Source of the DNA: Nitrosopumilus sp.
Lineage (GTDB): Archaea > Thermoproteota > Nitrososphaeria > Nitrososphaerales > Nitrosopumilaceae
Direction of reading: 5' to 3'
NCBI GenBank assembly: GCA_029862745.1
Contig: JAOTWS010000005.1
Span: 1 to 64,000 of the forward strand
DNA length: 64,000 nucleotides
Of the stretch, positions 8,707 to 16,803 are shown one piece after another (the stretch's first letter is position 1; each line of letters begins with the position of its first letter). Under the pieces are notes generated by a model that worked only from the letters and a program-made list of their open reading frames with translations, searched no databases and had not been told where the DNA came from. The translations under genes were made by a program, and so were the position numbers.

Positions 8707-9410
8707 TAAAACGAAAACAACTTGGACAACACTTCCTTAACTCAAGTACTATAGCCAAATCCATAATTTCCGACGCTGAAATTTCAAAAAATGATATTGT
8801 TTATGAGGTAGGAACTGGATTAGGAATATTAACTCCTTTACTTTGTGAGAAAGCCCAGAAAGTAATCTCCATTGATCTAGATGAAAATCTTGTCAGAAAT
8901 GCAAAAATCAAGTTCTCTAATATTGAAAATCTTATCTTAAAATCTGGAGATGGATTTAAGAACATAGATACATTCACAATTTTTATATCTAATTTGCCTT
9001 ATTCTAAGAGCAAAGATGCCGTAGAATGGCTTGCACAGACTTCTTTTTCACATGGTGTGATTATGGTTCAAAAAGAATTTGCAGATAAATTACTAGCAAA
9101 GTCTTCCAAGAACAGAAAAGCAATAAGCATCATTGCAACTCATGCATTTGAAATTACTATGTTATCTAAGGTAGGTAAAAATAATTTTTCACCACCCCCA
9201 AAAGTTGACTCTGTACTTTTAAAAATTGTGAAAAAAAATAATCTAAAAAAAGATATAATTCTTACAATTCATAAAATTTTTTCATATAGAAGAAAAACTG
9301 TCAAAAATATCCTAAAACAATTCAATATGGAAACTGTAATAGATAAACGAATAGATGATCTATCTGGGGATGAAATAATTACCATTGCAAACCAAATCCT
9401 GGAAAAATGA
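8703..9410 (+). CDS. ksgA: 16S rRNA adenine dimethyltransferase KsgA/Dim1
   Basis: SAM-dependent dimethylation of the two adjacent adenines at the 3' end of 16S rRNA, a late small-subunit maturation step. Motifs are KQLGQHFLN at the N-terminus, VYEVGTGLGILTPLL (SAM motif I), ISIDLDENL (motif II) and SNLPYSKS (catalytic NLPY). SPPPKVDSVLL is the conserved Dim1 stretch. At 235 residues it is a little short, with a reduced C-terminal domain. The ATG overlaps the DUF655 stop by 4 bp. Confidence 0.92.
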   Translation: MIKRKQLGQHFLNSSTIAKSIISDAEISKNDIVYEVGTGLGILTPLLCEKAQKVISIDLDENLVRNAKIKFSNIENLILKSGDGFKNIDTFTIFISNLPYSKSKDAVEWLAQTSFSHGVIMVQKEFADKLLAKSSKNRKAISIIATHAFEITMLSKVGKNNFSPPPKVDSVLLKIVKKNNLKKDIILTIHKIFSYRRKTVKNILKQFNMETVIDKRIDDLSGDEIITIANQILEK

Positions 9411-9918
9411 TGAATATCCTCCATCTGAGGATACTTTTTTCATTGTAGATAACATAAAACAAGAAAAAGGAAATTTTGCTTTAGATATTGGAAGTGGATC
9501 TGGATATCTGACCAAATTACTTTCTGAGACTTTTTCTTTCGTAGTTGGAACTGACATAAATTTTGAAGTGTTAAAAAATCAAACTTATAAAACAAAAAAT
9601 CTTGTTTGCTGTAATGGATCAGATGCATTAAAAATCAAATTTGATTTTATTGTTTGTAATTTACCCTATCTTGCTACTGATGAAATTTTGGATATTGCAA
9701 CAGATGGTGGTGCTGAAGGATTTGTAATACCTAAAAAAATATTTGATTCACTAATACACAATCTAGAAAAAAAGGGCAAGTTTGTTTTTATAACTTCGTC
9801 ATTATCCAACTATCAAAAATTAATTGATTATGCTCAAAAATTAGGTTTGAAAACTAAAATTATTGCAAAAAAGAAACTTTTTTTTGAAGAATTAATTTTG
9901 ATTGAAGCTGTTAATTAA
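9385..9918 (+). CDS. HemK/Mtq2-like protein methyltransferase
   Basis: Class I methyltransferase of 177 residues. DEYPPSEDTFFIVDN is the substrate-side motif of the Mtq2/HemK type, ALDIGSGSGYLTKLL is SAM motif I, and CNLPYLATDE is the NPPY-type catalytic motif (here NLPY). Archaeal Mtq2-like proteins work with Trm112 to methylate the glutamine of the GGQ loop in release factor aRF1; that role is inferred. The TTG start at 9385 overlaps the ksgA end by 26 bp. Confidence 0.8.
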   Translation: MQTKSWKNDEYPPSEDTFFIVDNIKQEKGNFALDIGSGSGYLTKLLSETFSFVVGTDINFEVLKNQTYKTKNLVCCNGSDALKIKFDFIVCNLPYLATDEILDIATDGGAEGFVIPKKIFDSLIHNLEKKGKFVFITSSLSNYQKLIDYAQKLGLKTKIIAKKKLFFEELILIEAVN

Positions 9919-10950
9919 TTATTTTCGTAGTTTTTCTTTAGCATAAGTGATTATGGCATCAGTCATTTGAGTTGTTGATGCATTACCACCAATATCCCAT
10001 GTCACTGTTTTTCCTTCGTTGATTACCTGATCTGTTGCAGAAAATATTGCATCTCTAATTTCAGCTTCACCTAGATATTGTGCCATCCAAGCACCTGATA
10101 GAACTGCAGCTGTAGGGTTAACTTTATTTTGTCCCGCAAATTGAGGTGCACTTCCGTGTGCCGCTTCAAACATTGCAAAATTATCTCCCATATTTGCTGA
10201 ATAAATTAACCCAATAGATCCTACTAATCCAGAAGCTAACTCTGAAATAATATCCATAAATAAATTGGTACTGACTAGAATTGTTCCATTGAATTGCTCT
10301 GGTGCTACAACCATTTGTTGTGCCATATTATCAATGTAGATTTCTGATAGTGTCACATTGGTTCCCTCAACTGCTTTTTGAGCCGATCTCCAAAAAATAC
10401 CATCTGTTTGTTTTAGGATATTTCTTTTTGTAATTGCAACCATTTTTTTCATATTGTATTCTTTTGCCCATTTCATTGCTGAATTTAGAAATCTATCACA
10501 ACCCTGTCTTGTAATTTTCCTTATTGCAATTGCAGAATCCTCTGTTATCTGAGCTTCAATTCCTGTGTACAATCCTTCTGTGGCTTCTCTGAAACAAACA
10601 CAATCAAGTTTTCTATTTGGTGTTAATCTGTCATAAGTTTTAGTTGGTCTGATGTTAGAGTATAATTCAAATTTTTGACGAAGAGTAACTGCTACACTTC
10701 TAGGGGAATCTGGAACTGGTATTGTAGTTGTTGGACCTTTAAAACAAGCATCAGACTCTTCTAAAATCTTCATTGTTACATCTGGAATGTATGATTTATC
10801 TTTTCTTCCATTTTTATCCCATTGTTCTGAACCTGCTTCACATAGAATTATTTCTGATTGAATATTACATTCTTTCAAAACTTTAAGCATCGAATCTACA
10901 ACTTCAGGTCCTATACCATCTCCTTTCATCACTGCTGCTTTTTTACTCAA
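9919..10950 (-). CDS. icd: Isocitrate/isopropylmalate dehydrogenase family, probable isocitrate dehydrogenase
   Basis: NAD(P)-dependent beta-decarboxylating dehydrogenase, 343 residues. GDGIGPEV begins the fold. RSVAVTLRQKFELYSNIRP is the substrate-binding segment with its arginines, REATEGLYTGIE is the conserved loop, and AAHGSAPQFAGQNKVNPTA binds the nucleotide adenine. The substrate segment resembles NAD-type isocitrate dehydrogenases more than LeuB, so a TCA-cycle role is preferred, but substrate cannot be fixed by eye. The gene is convergent with the HemK-like gene, the two stops abutting. Confidence 0.78.
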   Translation of the reverse strand: MSKKAAVMKGDGIGPEVVDSMLKVLKECNIQSEIILCEAGSEQWDKNGRKDKSYIPDVTMKILEESDACFKGPTTTIPVPDSPRSVAVTLRQKFELYSNIRPTKTYDRLTPNRKLDCVCFREATEGLYTGIEAQITEDSAIAIRKITRQGCDRFLNSAMKWAKEYNMKKMVAITKRNILKQTDGIFWRSAQKAVEGTNVTLSEIYIDNMAQQMVVAPEQFNGTILVSTNLFMDIISELASGLVGSIGLIYSANMGDNFAMFEAAHGSAPQFAGQNKVNPTAAVLSGAWMAQYLGEAEIRDAIFSATDQVINEGKTVTWDIGGNASTTQMTDAIITYAKEKLRK

Positions 10951-11458
10951 AACTGTAAGAATTTGAAGAGTTTATTATTTAATCCTACTGTTACGATTTC
11001 AATTATAAAAAATCAACTAGATATACATTAAGAAACTTTCTGTGTTTCTTAATGATTATACCTTCTATTATGTTGATTTAGTTTGTTGAGATTACCTAAA
11101 ATAAAATGAAATTAAATATGAAAAAATAGTATTATTATCTTTCATAAGATTAAATCAAAAAAAGGAACAAAGTTATGTTTACAGAAAATAAAAGATATTC
11201 TTTGTAGTGCAAAAATTCTTTGTAATAATAATGGGTTGAATCTATGTCGTCTAATACACTTACAATTGAAGGATTTTGTATTGTTATTACAGAGAATCTG
11301 ATAGAAACCTGAAAGAAAAGTAATACCAGTTAAAATGGATCTATTTTTAATACCGGGTATTGTTTAAAAATGGAAGAAGCATTTGATATATTTCCAGAAG
11401 AATGTCAGATCTATCAAAAAGTTTGACTTATTTACAGATTAATTCTAGGCATCCTTAT
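10951..11458. other. Non-coding stretch with perfect hairpin
   Basis: About 500 bp between the dehydrogenase start and tRNA-Ser. I see no credible gene. It contains the 11-bp inverted repeat listed separately, and presumably the dehydrogenase and tRNA promoters. Confidence 0.5.
11026..11054. promoter_or_regulatory. 11-bp perfect inverted repeat, 7-bp loop
   Basis: CATTAAGAAAC (11026-11036) and GTTTCTTAATG (11044-11054) are exact reverse complements around TTTCTGT. It lies 76 bp upstream of the dehydrogenase ATG. It could be an operator for a dimeric regulator or an RNA hairpin; no regulator can be assigned. Confidence 0.5.
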
Positions 11459-11542
11459 GCGGGGATCGCCTAGCTTGGTAGGGCGTGGGATTGCTAATCC
11501 CATGTCAGCAATGACTCGTGGGTTCAAATCCCTCTCCCCGCG
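11459..11542 (+). tRNA. tRNA-Ser (GCU)
   Basis: Acceptor GCGGGGA pairs with TCCCCGC, with discriminator G. The anticodon stem TGGGA/TCCCA encloses the loop TTGCTAA (anticodon GCT). The T arm is GGGTTCAAATCCC. The long variable arm between 11503 and 11519 is the class II feature of tRNA-Ser. There is no intron and no encoded CCA. A broken tyrosine recombinase gene starts 70 bp downstream, so the 3' end is a likely old integration site. Confidence 0.93.
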
Positions 11543-11612
11543 CTTAGATCACTAATGATTACCCACAATAAACAAAATTTGTTGTTTAAATCAAATCTGA
11601 GATTATAATCTG

Positions 11613-12734
11613 ATGACTCAAATTGATATTCATAACTCAAGACGAAGAACTGATCTGGCCAAGATAAACTTTCAGAAAAAATTATCTGAAAGTAATGCAA
11701 AAATATCTTGCAGATTTTTGGACAGATTAAGACTAGATAACAAGTCATATGGCAGAATTGCAAATTATGCTGATTGTATTAGTAGAATTTTAAAAATTAA
11801 AGATGACAAAAAAATCAACGAATGGACTAGAGAAGAAATTGAATTTATACACAAAACAATTGCTGATTCTGATTATGAAAATTCTGTTAAAAAAGACACA
11901 CTTACTGCATTAAAGAGAATCATTCACTATGCCCTTCATGACGAAATAGCTGATAATTCAAAAGGGAAAAACTATGATGAAATAGTAGCATGGATAACAC
12001 CTGGATCATTTCATGATAAATATCAAAAGATACAACCAAAGGATCTTCTTAATGATGATGAAATACTCCAACTTATTCAATCTACAAAAAAAATAGGTGG
12101 TAAATACCTCAAAAGAAACATTGCAATTATTTTTGTTTTACTTGAAGGTGCATACCGTCCAGGTGAACTTCTTGGTATTCAATTAAGTGGGGTGGAGTTT
12201 GAAAAAGATTTTGTTAGAATTCACACAACGGGAAAAACAGGACCAAAATCATTAACACTTGTTGCAAGCTTTGGACCCATCAAAGAATGACTTGCAGAAC
12301 ATCCATACAGTGATGTTACTGAATACAGCAAAAAACTCGGAAACGTTGCCAAAATCTATGGTAATTGGTTTAGAGGCTCTAACATGTTAGCAGTCTATGA
12401 ACACCTTGCAAACTCTGATCAGGAAGATGCAGTTCTAAAACTACATGGTCTCAAGAATGACAATACACAAGAATCTATTTTGTTCTCAAAATCTTGTCCA
12501 AACTGTCATGTTTCAAACAGTAGAGACAAATATCATTGCATAAACTGTGGTAAAGAACTTTCAAAAGAACTGGTAAAACTCAAAGAGAGTAAACGTGAGA
12601 TGAGCCGAAAAACAAGAACTCCAGACTTTGAAGACAAGATCTCAAAGAAAATCAAGAATCTGAAACACTTGTTTTTAGAACAGCAAAAATTCATTTCCAA
12701 ACTAGTAGATGAGAAAACAAAAATCATATCATAA
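11613..12734 (+). pseudogene. Tyrosine recombinase (integrase) relic
   Basis: SAM-like core-binding region (residues 1-110) and the start of the catalytic domain are present: GAYRPGELLGI holds the first catalytic arginine (about 182) and TTGKTG the beta-hairpin lysine. An in-frame TGA at 12288-12290 follows (GPIKE, stop, LAEHPYS), where homologues have Trp. The frame then reopens to SNMLAVYEHLANSD, which contains the nucleophile tyrosine region, and to a CPNCH/CINCG zinc ribbon. The segment that should carry HxxR is missing between EHPYSD and RGSNM, so there is an internal deletion as well as the nonsense codon. The protein is inactive. Location beside tRNA-Ser marks a decayed integrative element. 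Confidence 0.85.
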
Positions 12735-12783
12735 AAAATGCTATTTTGTTCTACACTTGTTCTCAAATTTTTGAATTTACACT

Positions 12784-12891
12784 CTATCTTTCGTTTCCAA
12801 ATATTTTCTTTATTGCTTGTAGTTCTTTTTGAATTTTTTTACAATTTTCATTAATTTGTTTCTCGAGATTCATAATTCTTGTTTGACTCAT
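12784..12891 (-). CDS. Small coiled-coil protein
   Basis: Short ATG frame of 35 residues, almost entirely one charged helix (LEKQINENCKKIQKELQAIKK) with heptad-like hydrophobics. It sits between the integrase relic and a zinc-finger gene on the minus strand. No family recognised. It may be a real accessory gene or a chance frame; the amphipathic regularity favours a gene. Confidence 0.35.
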   Translation of the reverse strand: MSQTRIMNLEKQINENCKKIQKELQAIKKIFGNER

Positions 12892-12973
12892 ATGATATGA
12901 TATTGAAATGCATTAAAGCACTATTTGTATGAGTGAAAACAAACTAGGAGATATCTAAAGAGAAAATTATTTT

Positions 12974-13219
12974 TTAGATTCTTTTTACTTGTTGCAATAT
13001 CATTAATTTTTGCCTTGTTTGCGTACCTTTGGGCTTTGTTCTCAAAATATTACCACAGCAAGGACAGTGTTTACCGTCCCAGTTTATGAAAATAGCACAA
13101 ATTGAGCACCTTTTTTGACCGTTTTCATACCTGCCATGAACTCCAAAGGGCTTTTTTGCCTTGTATCTGATGCATAGCCCCTTACAAACCACTTCAAAAA
13201 TGGTGCATATCAAACACAA
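12974..13219 (-). CDS. Small zinc-finger protein (RYKAKKP type)
   Basis: 81 residues. The pattern is CKGLCIRYKAKKP, GRYENGQKRCSICAIFINWDG, then CPCCGNILRTKP: two or three Cys pairs that form zinc fingers. From memory, very similar small proteins recur in many copies in ammonia-oxidising archaea, often near mobile DNA; their function is unknown. The first in-frame residues (CLICTIFEVV) may be spurious and the true start could be later, near the CKGLC stretch. Confidence 0.7.
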   Translation of the reverse strand: MCLICTIFEVVCKGLCIRYKAKKPFGVHGRYENGQKRCSICAIFINWDGKHCPCCGNILRTKPKGTQTRQKLMILQQVKRI

Positions 13220-13250
13220 TTAAATGATTCAGAAACATAAATAGAAAAAA

Positions 13251-13430
13251 TTACACTTTTTCAATTATCAACTTGTGATTTCTAATTGAGATCTGCAACT
13301 CATCACCCTTTACCCATTGCAGTTCATCTAAAAGATCTGAAGGTATGTTCACTCGATTTTTGTAATATGTGACTCCATCAATGGTCCTATTTATCGTACT
13401 CTGGAGTTTTGTTTTTCTCTTTTGAATCAA
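13251..13430 (-). CDS. AbrB/MazE-like swapped-hairpin DNA-binding protein
   Basis: 59-residue frame read from a TTG at 13430. The core YYKNRVNIPSDLLDELQWVK followed by GDELQISIRNHKLIIEKV is the beta-hairpin SpoVT/AbrB pattern (R-V-x-IP-xxL...L-G-D-xL-xIx...IxI). Such proteins are transition-state regulators or antitoxins. No toxin partner gene is obvious alongside. There is no ATG, and the frame is open back to a TAG at 13470, so the start is uncertain. Two identical-core palindromes lie 32-67 bp upstream, a sensible position for autoregulation. Confidence 0.6.
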   Translation of the reverse strand: MIQKRKTKLQSTINRTIDGVTYYKNRVNIPSDLLDELQWVKGDELQISIRNHKLIIEKV

Positions 13431-13461
13431 TTGTTGTTGGTATTTGTCAATGCCATATAAA

Positions 13462-13497
13462 CTAGGCCCCTAGTAGTTATATATCATAGGCCCCTAG
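13462..13497. promoter_or_regulatory. Paired palindromic operator-like sites
   Basis: CTAGGCCCCTAG (13462-13473) is a 5+2+5 inverted repeat. TAGGCCCCTAG recurs at 13487-13497, 24 bp away, a little over two helical turns. They lie between the AbrB-like gene (minus) and the coiled-coil gene (plus) and stand out as GC-rich in AT-rich DNA. Likely binding sites for a dimeric regulator, perhaps the AbrB-like protein itself (inference). Confidence 0.55.
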
Positions 13498-13563
13498 TAT
13501 ATGCATGAAGCAAGCAATAGAAAGCCTAAAGTCTTTTTATGCAAATAGAGGTTATTCTAATTG

Positions 13564-13854
13564 ATGCTTTCACCAAATAATCAGAAATATCGTGAGGGAG
13601 TTCAGGTTCCGTTTCTGGAAAAAATGCTAAAAGAGAATCAAAAGACAATAGAACAACTAGAAAATAATTTTGATGAAACCACAGGAAAGCAATTAGAAAG
13701 ACTACAAGTAATAGAAAAAATATCAAAGGCAAAATTAAGTATTATAGAACTTACAAAGGCAAAATTAAGTATTATAGAACTTACAAAGGCAAAATTAAGT
13801 ATTATAGAACTTACAAAGGCAATAGAGTATTCCAAAAAAAATGGAATATTTTAG
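13564..13854 (+). CDS. Coiled-coil protein with 10-residue repeats
   Basis: 96 residues from ATG 13564. A charged helical N-terminal half (FLEKMLKENQKTIEQLENN) leads into three perfect copies of KAKLSIIELT and the tail KAIEYSKKNGIF. The whole chain is predicted helical. No family recognised. It is downstream of the paired palindromes and upstream of the broken MEDS-domain gene. Confidence 0.5.
   Translation: MLSPNNQKYREGVQVPFLEKMLKENQKTIEQLENNFDETTGKQLERLQVIEKISKAKLSIIELTKAKLSIIELTKAKLSIIELTKAIEYSKKNGIF
13725..13822 (+). repeat. 30-bp tandem repeat, 3.3 copies
   Basis: Units 13725-13754, 13755-13784 and 13785-13814 are identical, followed by 8 bp of a fourth. The period is a multiple of three and encodes KAKLSIIELT in the host gene, so length changes keep the frame. 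Confidence 0.92.
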
Positions 13855-13883
13855 ACATCCAAATATTCCTAGTACAATTAAGG

Positions 13884-14489
13884 ATGAGCACATATGGAAT
13901 GATTGTTGGTATGATGAGAAAAGAAATGCTTGGACGAATTGATTTTGATGTTTATGGCAACATTGAAGAAATACTTGATGAAATTCAAAGAAGAGGCCTT
14001 GCCACATATTTGGAGACTCTATCAGGACATGAACATGTGTTATTTCTATGGAATGATAAAGATCTCAGAAATAAAATAATGAAAAAGTTCTTTGTTCAAC
14101 CTGATGTGCCTCAGTGTCTAATATCCTCAGAGAGGATAAAATTACCCGCAGTAGAAAATGTGCTGTATTCTGATCTTTTATCAAACAAAGATGTTGCTAC
14201 TCAACAAGAACTTCAAATGATTTCTCAAATTCATCAGAAAAACCAGACGATGTTGGCTACCCGTCTTGCAGGTATAGATTGTACATAATGGTTCAAACAT
14301 GGATTGTCTCAAGAATTTTTGGCACTTGAAAAACAAATTGACAGTTATTTTGAAAAGGAGAATATCTCCTGCATTTGTGGATACGACATAAACGAAATTC
14401 CAGACGATGAAATCCTCAAGACATTATTGAAACGTCATGATTATGTCATGCTTGATTCCCCCCACTCTCTATTCAGGAGACAAGTATGA
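13884..14489 (+). pseudogene. MEDS-domain (DcmR-like) sensor protein, nonsense-interrupted
   Basis: HEHVLFLWNDKDLRNKIMKKFF followed by CLISSERIKLPAVENVLYSD and, after the stop, SCICGYDINEIPDDEILKTLLKRHDYVML are the start and end of a MEDS-type sensory domain. Both halves lie in one frame, separated by a single TAA at 14286-14288 (AGIDCT, stop, WFKHGLSQEF). The whole would be about 200 residues, so this is one gene freshly broken rather than two genes. A 61-residue piece could restart at TTG 14304. The stop overlaps the next gene's start in ATGA, so the two were probably co-translated. Confidence 0.7.
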
Positions 14490-14824
14490 CTCAAAGCAAA
14501 GACCCACACTCACATAGAGATCCTTTTGATAATTTGTCAAGAAAAATAATGCCGTCAGATCCTGCCAATCCCTGCAGAATTGTTGGAATGTTAAATTTTG
14601 ACATGAATACACAAGAAGGCCTGGAGGCTTTTTTGAAATCTGAAAAAAAATCCCATTCTAGTTTTGAATGTTTTAATGGCTCTTGGATGTGTACGTATCC
14701 CACTGCAAACATTGAATCAAAAAATAGATTAAATTGGGTAAAAGGATTAACTAAAAACCACAACGCTGTGATTTTTACCTCTTCTAAAGGTGAAGGCATT
14801 GCTTTTGATATTAAACATCATTAA
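14486..14824 (+). CDS. Hypothetical protein coupled to MEDS gene
   Basis: 112 residues, ATG overlapping the MEDS gene stop by 4 bp. Soluble, mixed alpha/beta; the second half SFECFNGSWMCTYPTANIESKNRLNWVKG has conserved-looking aromatics. No family recognised. Being coupled to a sensor gene it may be its signalling partner. If the upstream nonsense codon is real, its translation would be reduced. Confidence 0.5.
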   Translation: MTQSKDPHSHRDPFDNLSRKIMPSDPANPCRIVGMLNFDMNTQEGLEAFLKSEKKSHSSFECFNGSWMCTYPTANIESKNRLNWVKGLTKNHNAVIFTSSKGEGIAFDIKHH

Positions 14825-14869
14825 GATCTAAAGGATTTCATCCTTGAATTTACTGACTGAAAAATATCT

Positions 14870-14998
14870 TTACTTTACTGCGTAAGAACTCTGAATTCCT
14901 GTTCCTACCAGTCCAATTAATATTAAAATTTTAAAATTTATTGGATTTTTCAATTTATCTGGGATAATGCTTGGTTCATCTATCAATACTGAGAACAT
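14870..14998 (-). CDS. Small single-span membrane peptide
   Basis: 42-residue ATG frame with a polar N-terminus and one hydrophobic stretch (FKILILIGLVGTGIQSSYAV) ending in two residues. It is the only coherent frame in the 280 bp between neighbouring plus-strand genes. No family recognised. Confidence 0.35.
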   Translation of the reverse strand: MFSVLIDEPSIIPDKLKNPINFKILILIGLVGTGIQSSYAVK

Positions 14999-15108
14999 TA
15001 AACCTGTCTTAAAAAATTTCGTTCATGAATGAAATTATTGGTTTTCTATTTCCATTTTTGGCAGGATTTCCTTTTCAATGAGTATGATGTATGTAAAGCA
15101 GAAATAAA

Positions 15109-15360
15109 TTGAAAAGATCACTTAATGTCGAAAATAATATTCGTATGGAGGAACATCAAAACTCACAAGAGGTATATGATAATAAAAACGAAATATTATC
15201 AAATATTGTCTATGCTAACAACAATGGAGTCAATGAATTCCTTGACCAATCACTAAAATGGATAAAAACACCATTATGTGATTTTGGTTTCAAATGTATT
15301 CAATCCAAACATGATTCCTGTGATTGGACAAAATGTAAGTGTCTTTGTCATCAAAAATAA
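15109..15360 (+). CDS. Hypothetical protein with Cys-rich tail
   Basis: 83 residues from a TTG. The C-terminus PLCDFGFKCIQSKHDSCDW and KCKCLCHQK carries six cysteines and two histidines, which suggests a metal-binding module. No family recognised. Start choice is weak: an ATG at 15145 would give a 71-residue protein. Confidence 0.45.
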   Translation: MKRSLNVENNIRMEEHQNSQEVYDNKNEILSNIVYANNNGVNEFLDQSLKWIKTPLCDFGFKCIQSKHDSCDWTKCKCLCHQK

Positions 15361-15379
15361 TCCTCGTTAACTAGTAGCA

Positions 15380-15505
15380 ATGATGAATTGGATGAAAAAT
15401 AAGGATGATTCAAGTAAAAATGTTTCAAAAGTACAACAATCACTCATTTATTCTCTTGCAATGAATTCTTTTTTAGCAAATTCAGAAAAATGGAATATTT
15501 TCTAA
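15380..15505 (+). CDS. Possible 41-residue protein
   Basis: ATG frame MMNWMKNKDDSSKNVSKVQQ to SEKWNIF immediately after the Cys-rich gene. Composition is protein-like but nothing is recognised. It could be a remnant. Confidence 0.2.
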   Translation: MMNWMKNKDDSSKNVSKVQQSLIYSLAMNSFLANSEKWNIF

Positions 15506-15527
15506 CTCTACTTGATATTCTAAACAA

Positions 15528-15755
15528 TTATTCAATATTTCGATCTTGTATATCCTTCCAATATCGTTCGATTATTCGTAGATTTGTACGTATATCATAA
15601 GTTGTTCTTCATTCATATTTTTTTGAAAATTTTTCCCAATCTTGTGTTATGATTTTAAAATTAGGTTTTCGTATAGCATAAGAACACAATTCTAAAAATT
15701 GTTGCATTTGATTTTCTGCATTTTGTTTCGTATTATTTTTCCACAATTCCCACAT
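15528..15755 (-). pseudogene. Helical Trp-rich gene remnant with in-frame TGA
   Basis: From ATG 15755 the frame reads MWELWKKN-like helical sequence (MWELWKNNTKQNAENQMQQF) to KKYE, then TGA, then continues in the same frame as RTTYDIRTNLRIIERYWKDI to a TAA at 15528. Codon composition and amphipathic character continue across the stop, so this looks like one 75-residue gene or fragment broken by a nonsense codon. No family can be named safely. Confidence 0.4.
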
Positions 15756-16063
15756 TCTATATCTACAGACAGGAAGCAACTAGTCAAGATGTCGATATAA
15801 CATTTCACATCACTAGTTTAAAGGAATAACTAAAAATTTCCGATGGGCTTTTCTCCACAAAAAAACTTACACGTGGGTACGAAATAATACTGTTTGACTA
15901 TACCCCATACACGTTGTACTTCCAGTCAAATTTGAACCGGTAAAAAAGTATAAATTTTATGTAATAATTCAATAACTGCCAAATGATGTCATACTGACAA
16001 GCATTTGAAAAAAATTGGTAGAAGTTTGAAAGCACTCCAATGGCTTTCTGCGTTATTAGTCTA

Positions 16064-16123
16064 GGATTCGACAGTGATCAGTGTGTGACACGGTCGGGTC
16101 CGCTTACATTTCATGTCGAACCC
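16064..16123. repeat. Inverted repeat around a GC-richer segment
   Basis: GGATTCGACA (16064-16073) and TGTCGAACCC (16114-16123) pair at nine of ten positions around 40 bp that include CACGGTCGGGTCCGC. The stretch is clearly GC-richer than its surroundings. The arms resemble T-arm sequence but no tRNA cloverleaf can be built. It may be a structured RNA or mobile-element end. Confidence 0.35.
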
Positions 16124-16536
16124 TGATGTCTTGAGTTTTGATTCGATAAAGATTTTAGAAAGATGTGGCCAAATACTTTTAGAAGAAAAATGATAATCGT
16201 GATGAGTCATCCTGTAACATACACAAAAAACATCCACCTTGGAACCCAAAATTTGAGGGTTCTCTACAGTGGAGTGTATGGACCGGATGGAATTTGAACT
16301 AGAAATATTCATCTTTATTTAGAATTTTTTTTAAAACTATAATTCTATTAAGAAAAACAGAGAATAATTTAACATGAAAACTCAAAAAATGATGAGTTTC
16401 ACAAATTGAATTTCTTTAGACAGTCATAAATCTCTCAAATTTACATGAGTTTTTGTTCATTGTGGGTCATCAAAATGCTTATACGCACTCCCCCGCGTCA
16501 TTAAAACTTAATAGACCGATTTGGAAAGTTTTTGTA

Positions 16537-16698
16537 ATGGGACGAAGAAAAACTCAGAAAATTATTCGCACAGGTCCAAAAAATGCAACTACTGGAATGT
16601 GCCCTCTTTGTAAAACAATTGGTAAGGTATTCCTCTTAGGTCCACCAGGGCAAGAAAGAGGAAAATGTGAAAAATGTCGCCAAGAGTTTGAATTATAG
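16537..16698 (+). CDS. Small zinc-ribbon protein (possibly Elf1-like)
   Basis: 53 residues from ATG 16537: basic N-terminus MGRRKTQKIIRTGPKN, then CPLCKTIGK and CEKCRQEFEL, a two-CxxC zinc ribbon. The MGRRK start plus one zinc ribbon recalls the elongation factor Elf1, but spacing differs and I would not assign it. The frame extends upstream, but the short form from ATG gives a normal basic start. It is probably a core gene bordering the decayed island. Confidence 0.65.
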   Translation: MGRRKTQKIIRTGPKNATTGMCPLCKTIGKVFLLGPPGQERGKCEKCRQEFEL

Positions 16699-16803
16699 GT
16701 TAAGTTAATGAGCATACATTTTATCTTTCATTAACTAACTATCCTTGGATATTGAAAATTTACCAAAATGTATTACGGTTAAACAATATTCTAACATGCT
16801 ATA

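Noticed and set aside
14304-14489. Separate 61-residue gene
   Set aside because: It continues in frame from the preceding gene across a single TAA and completes its MEDS domain, so it is the broken second half.
16061-16312. 83-residue minus-strand reading frame
   Set aside because: Composition is unlike the neighbours and it covers the inverted repeat; no family features.
16488-16497. CTCCCCCGCG resembling the tRNA-Ser 3' end as a possible attR
   Set aside because: Only about nine bases match and one base is inserted; too short to support an attachment site without a relative lacking the insertion.
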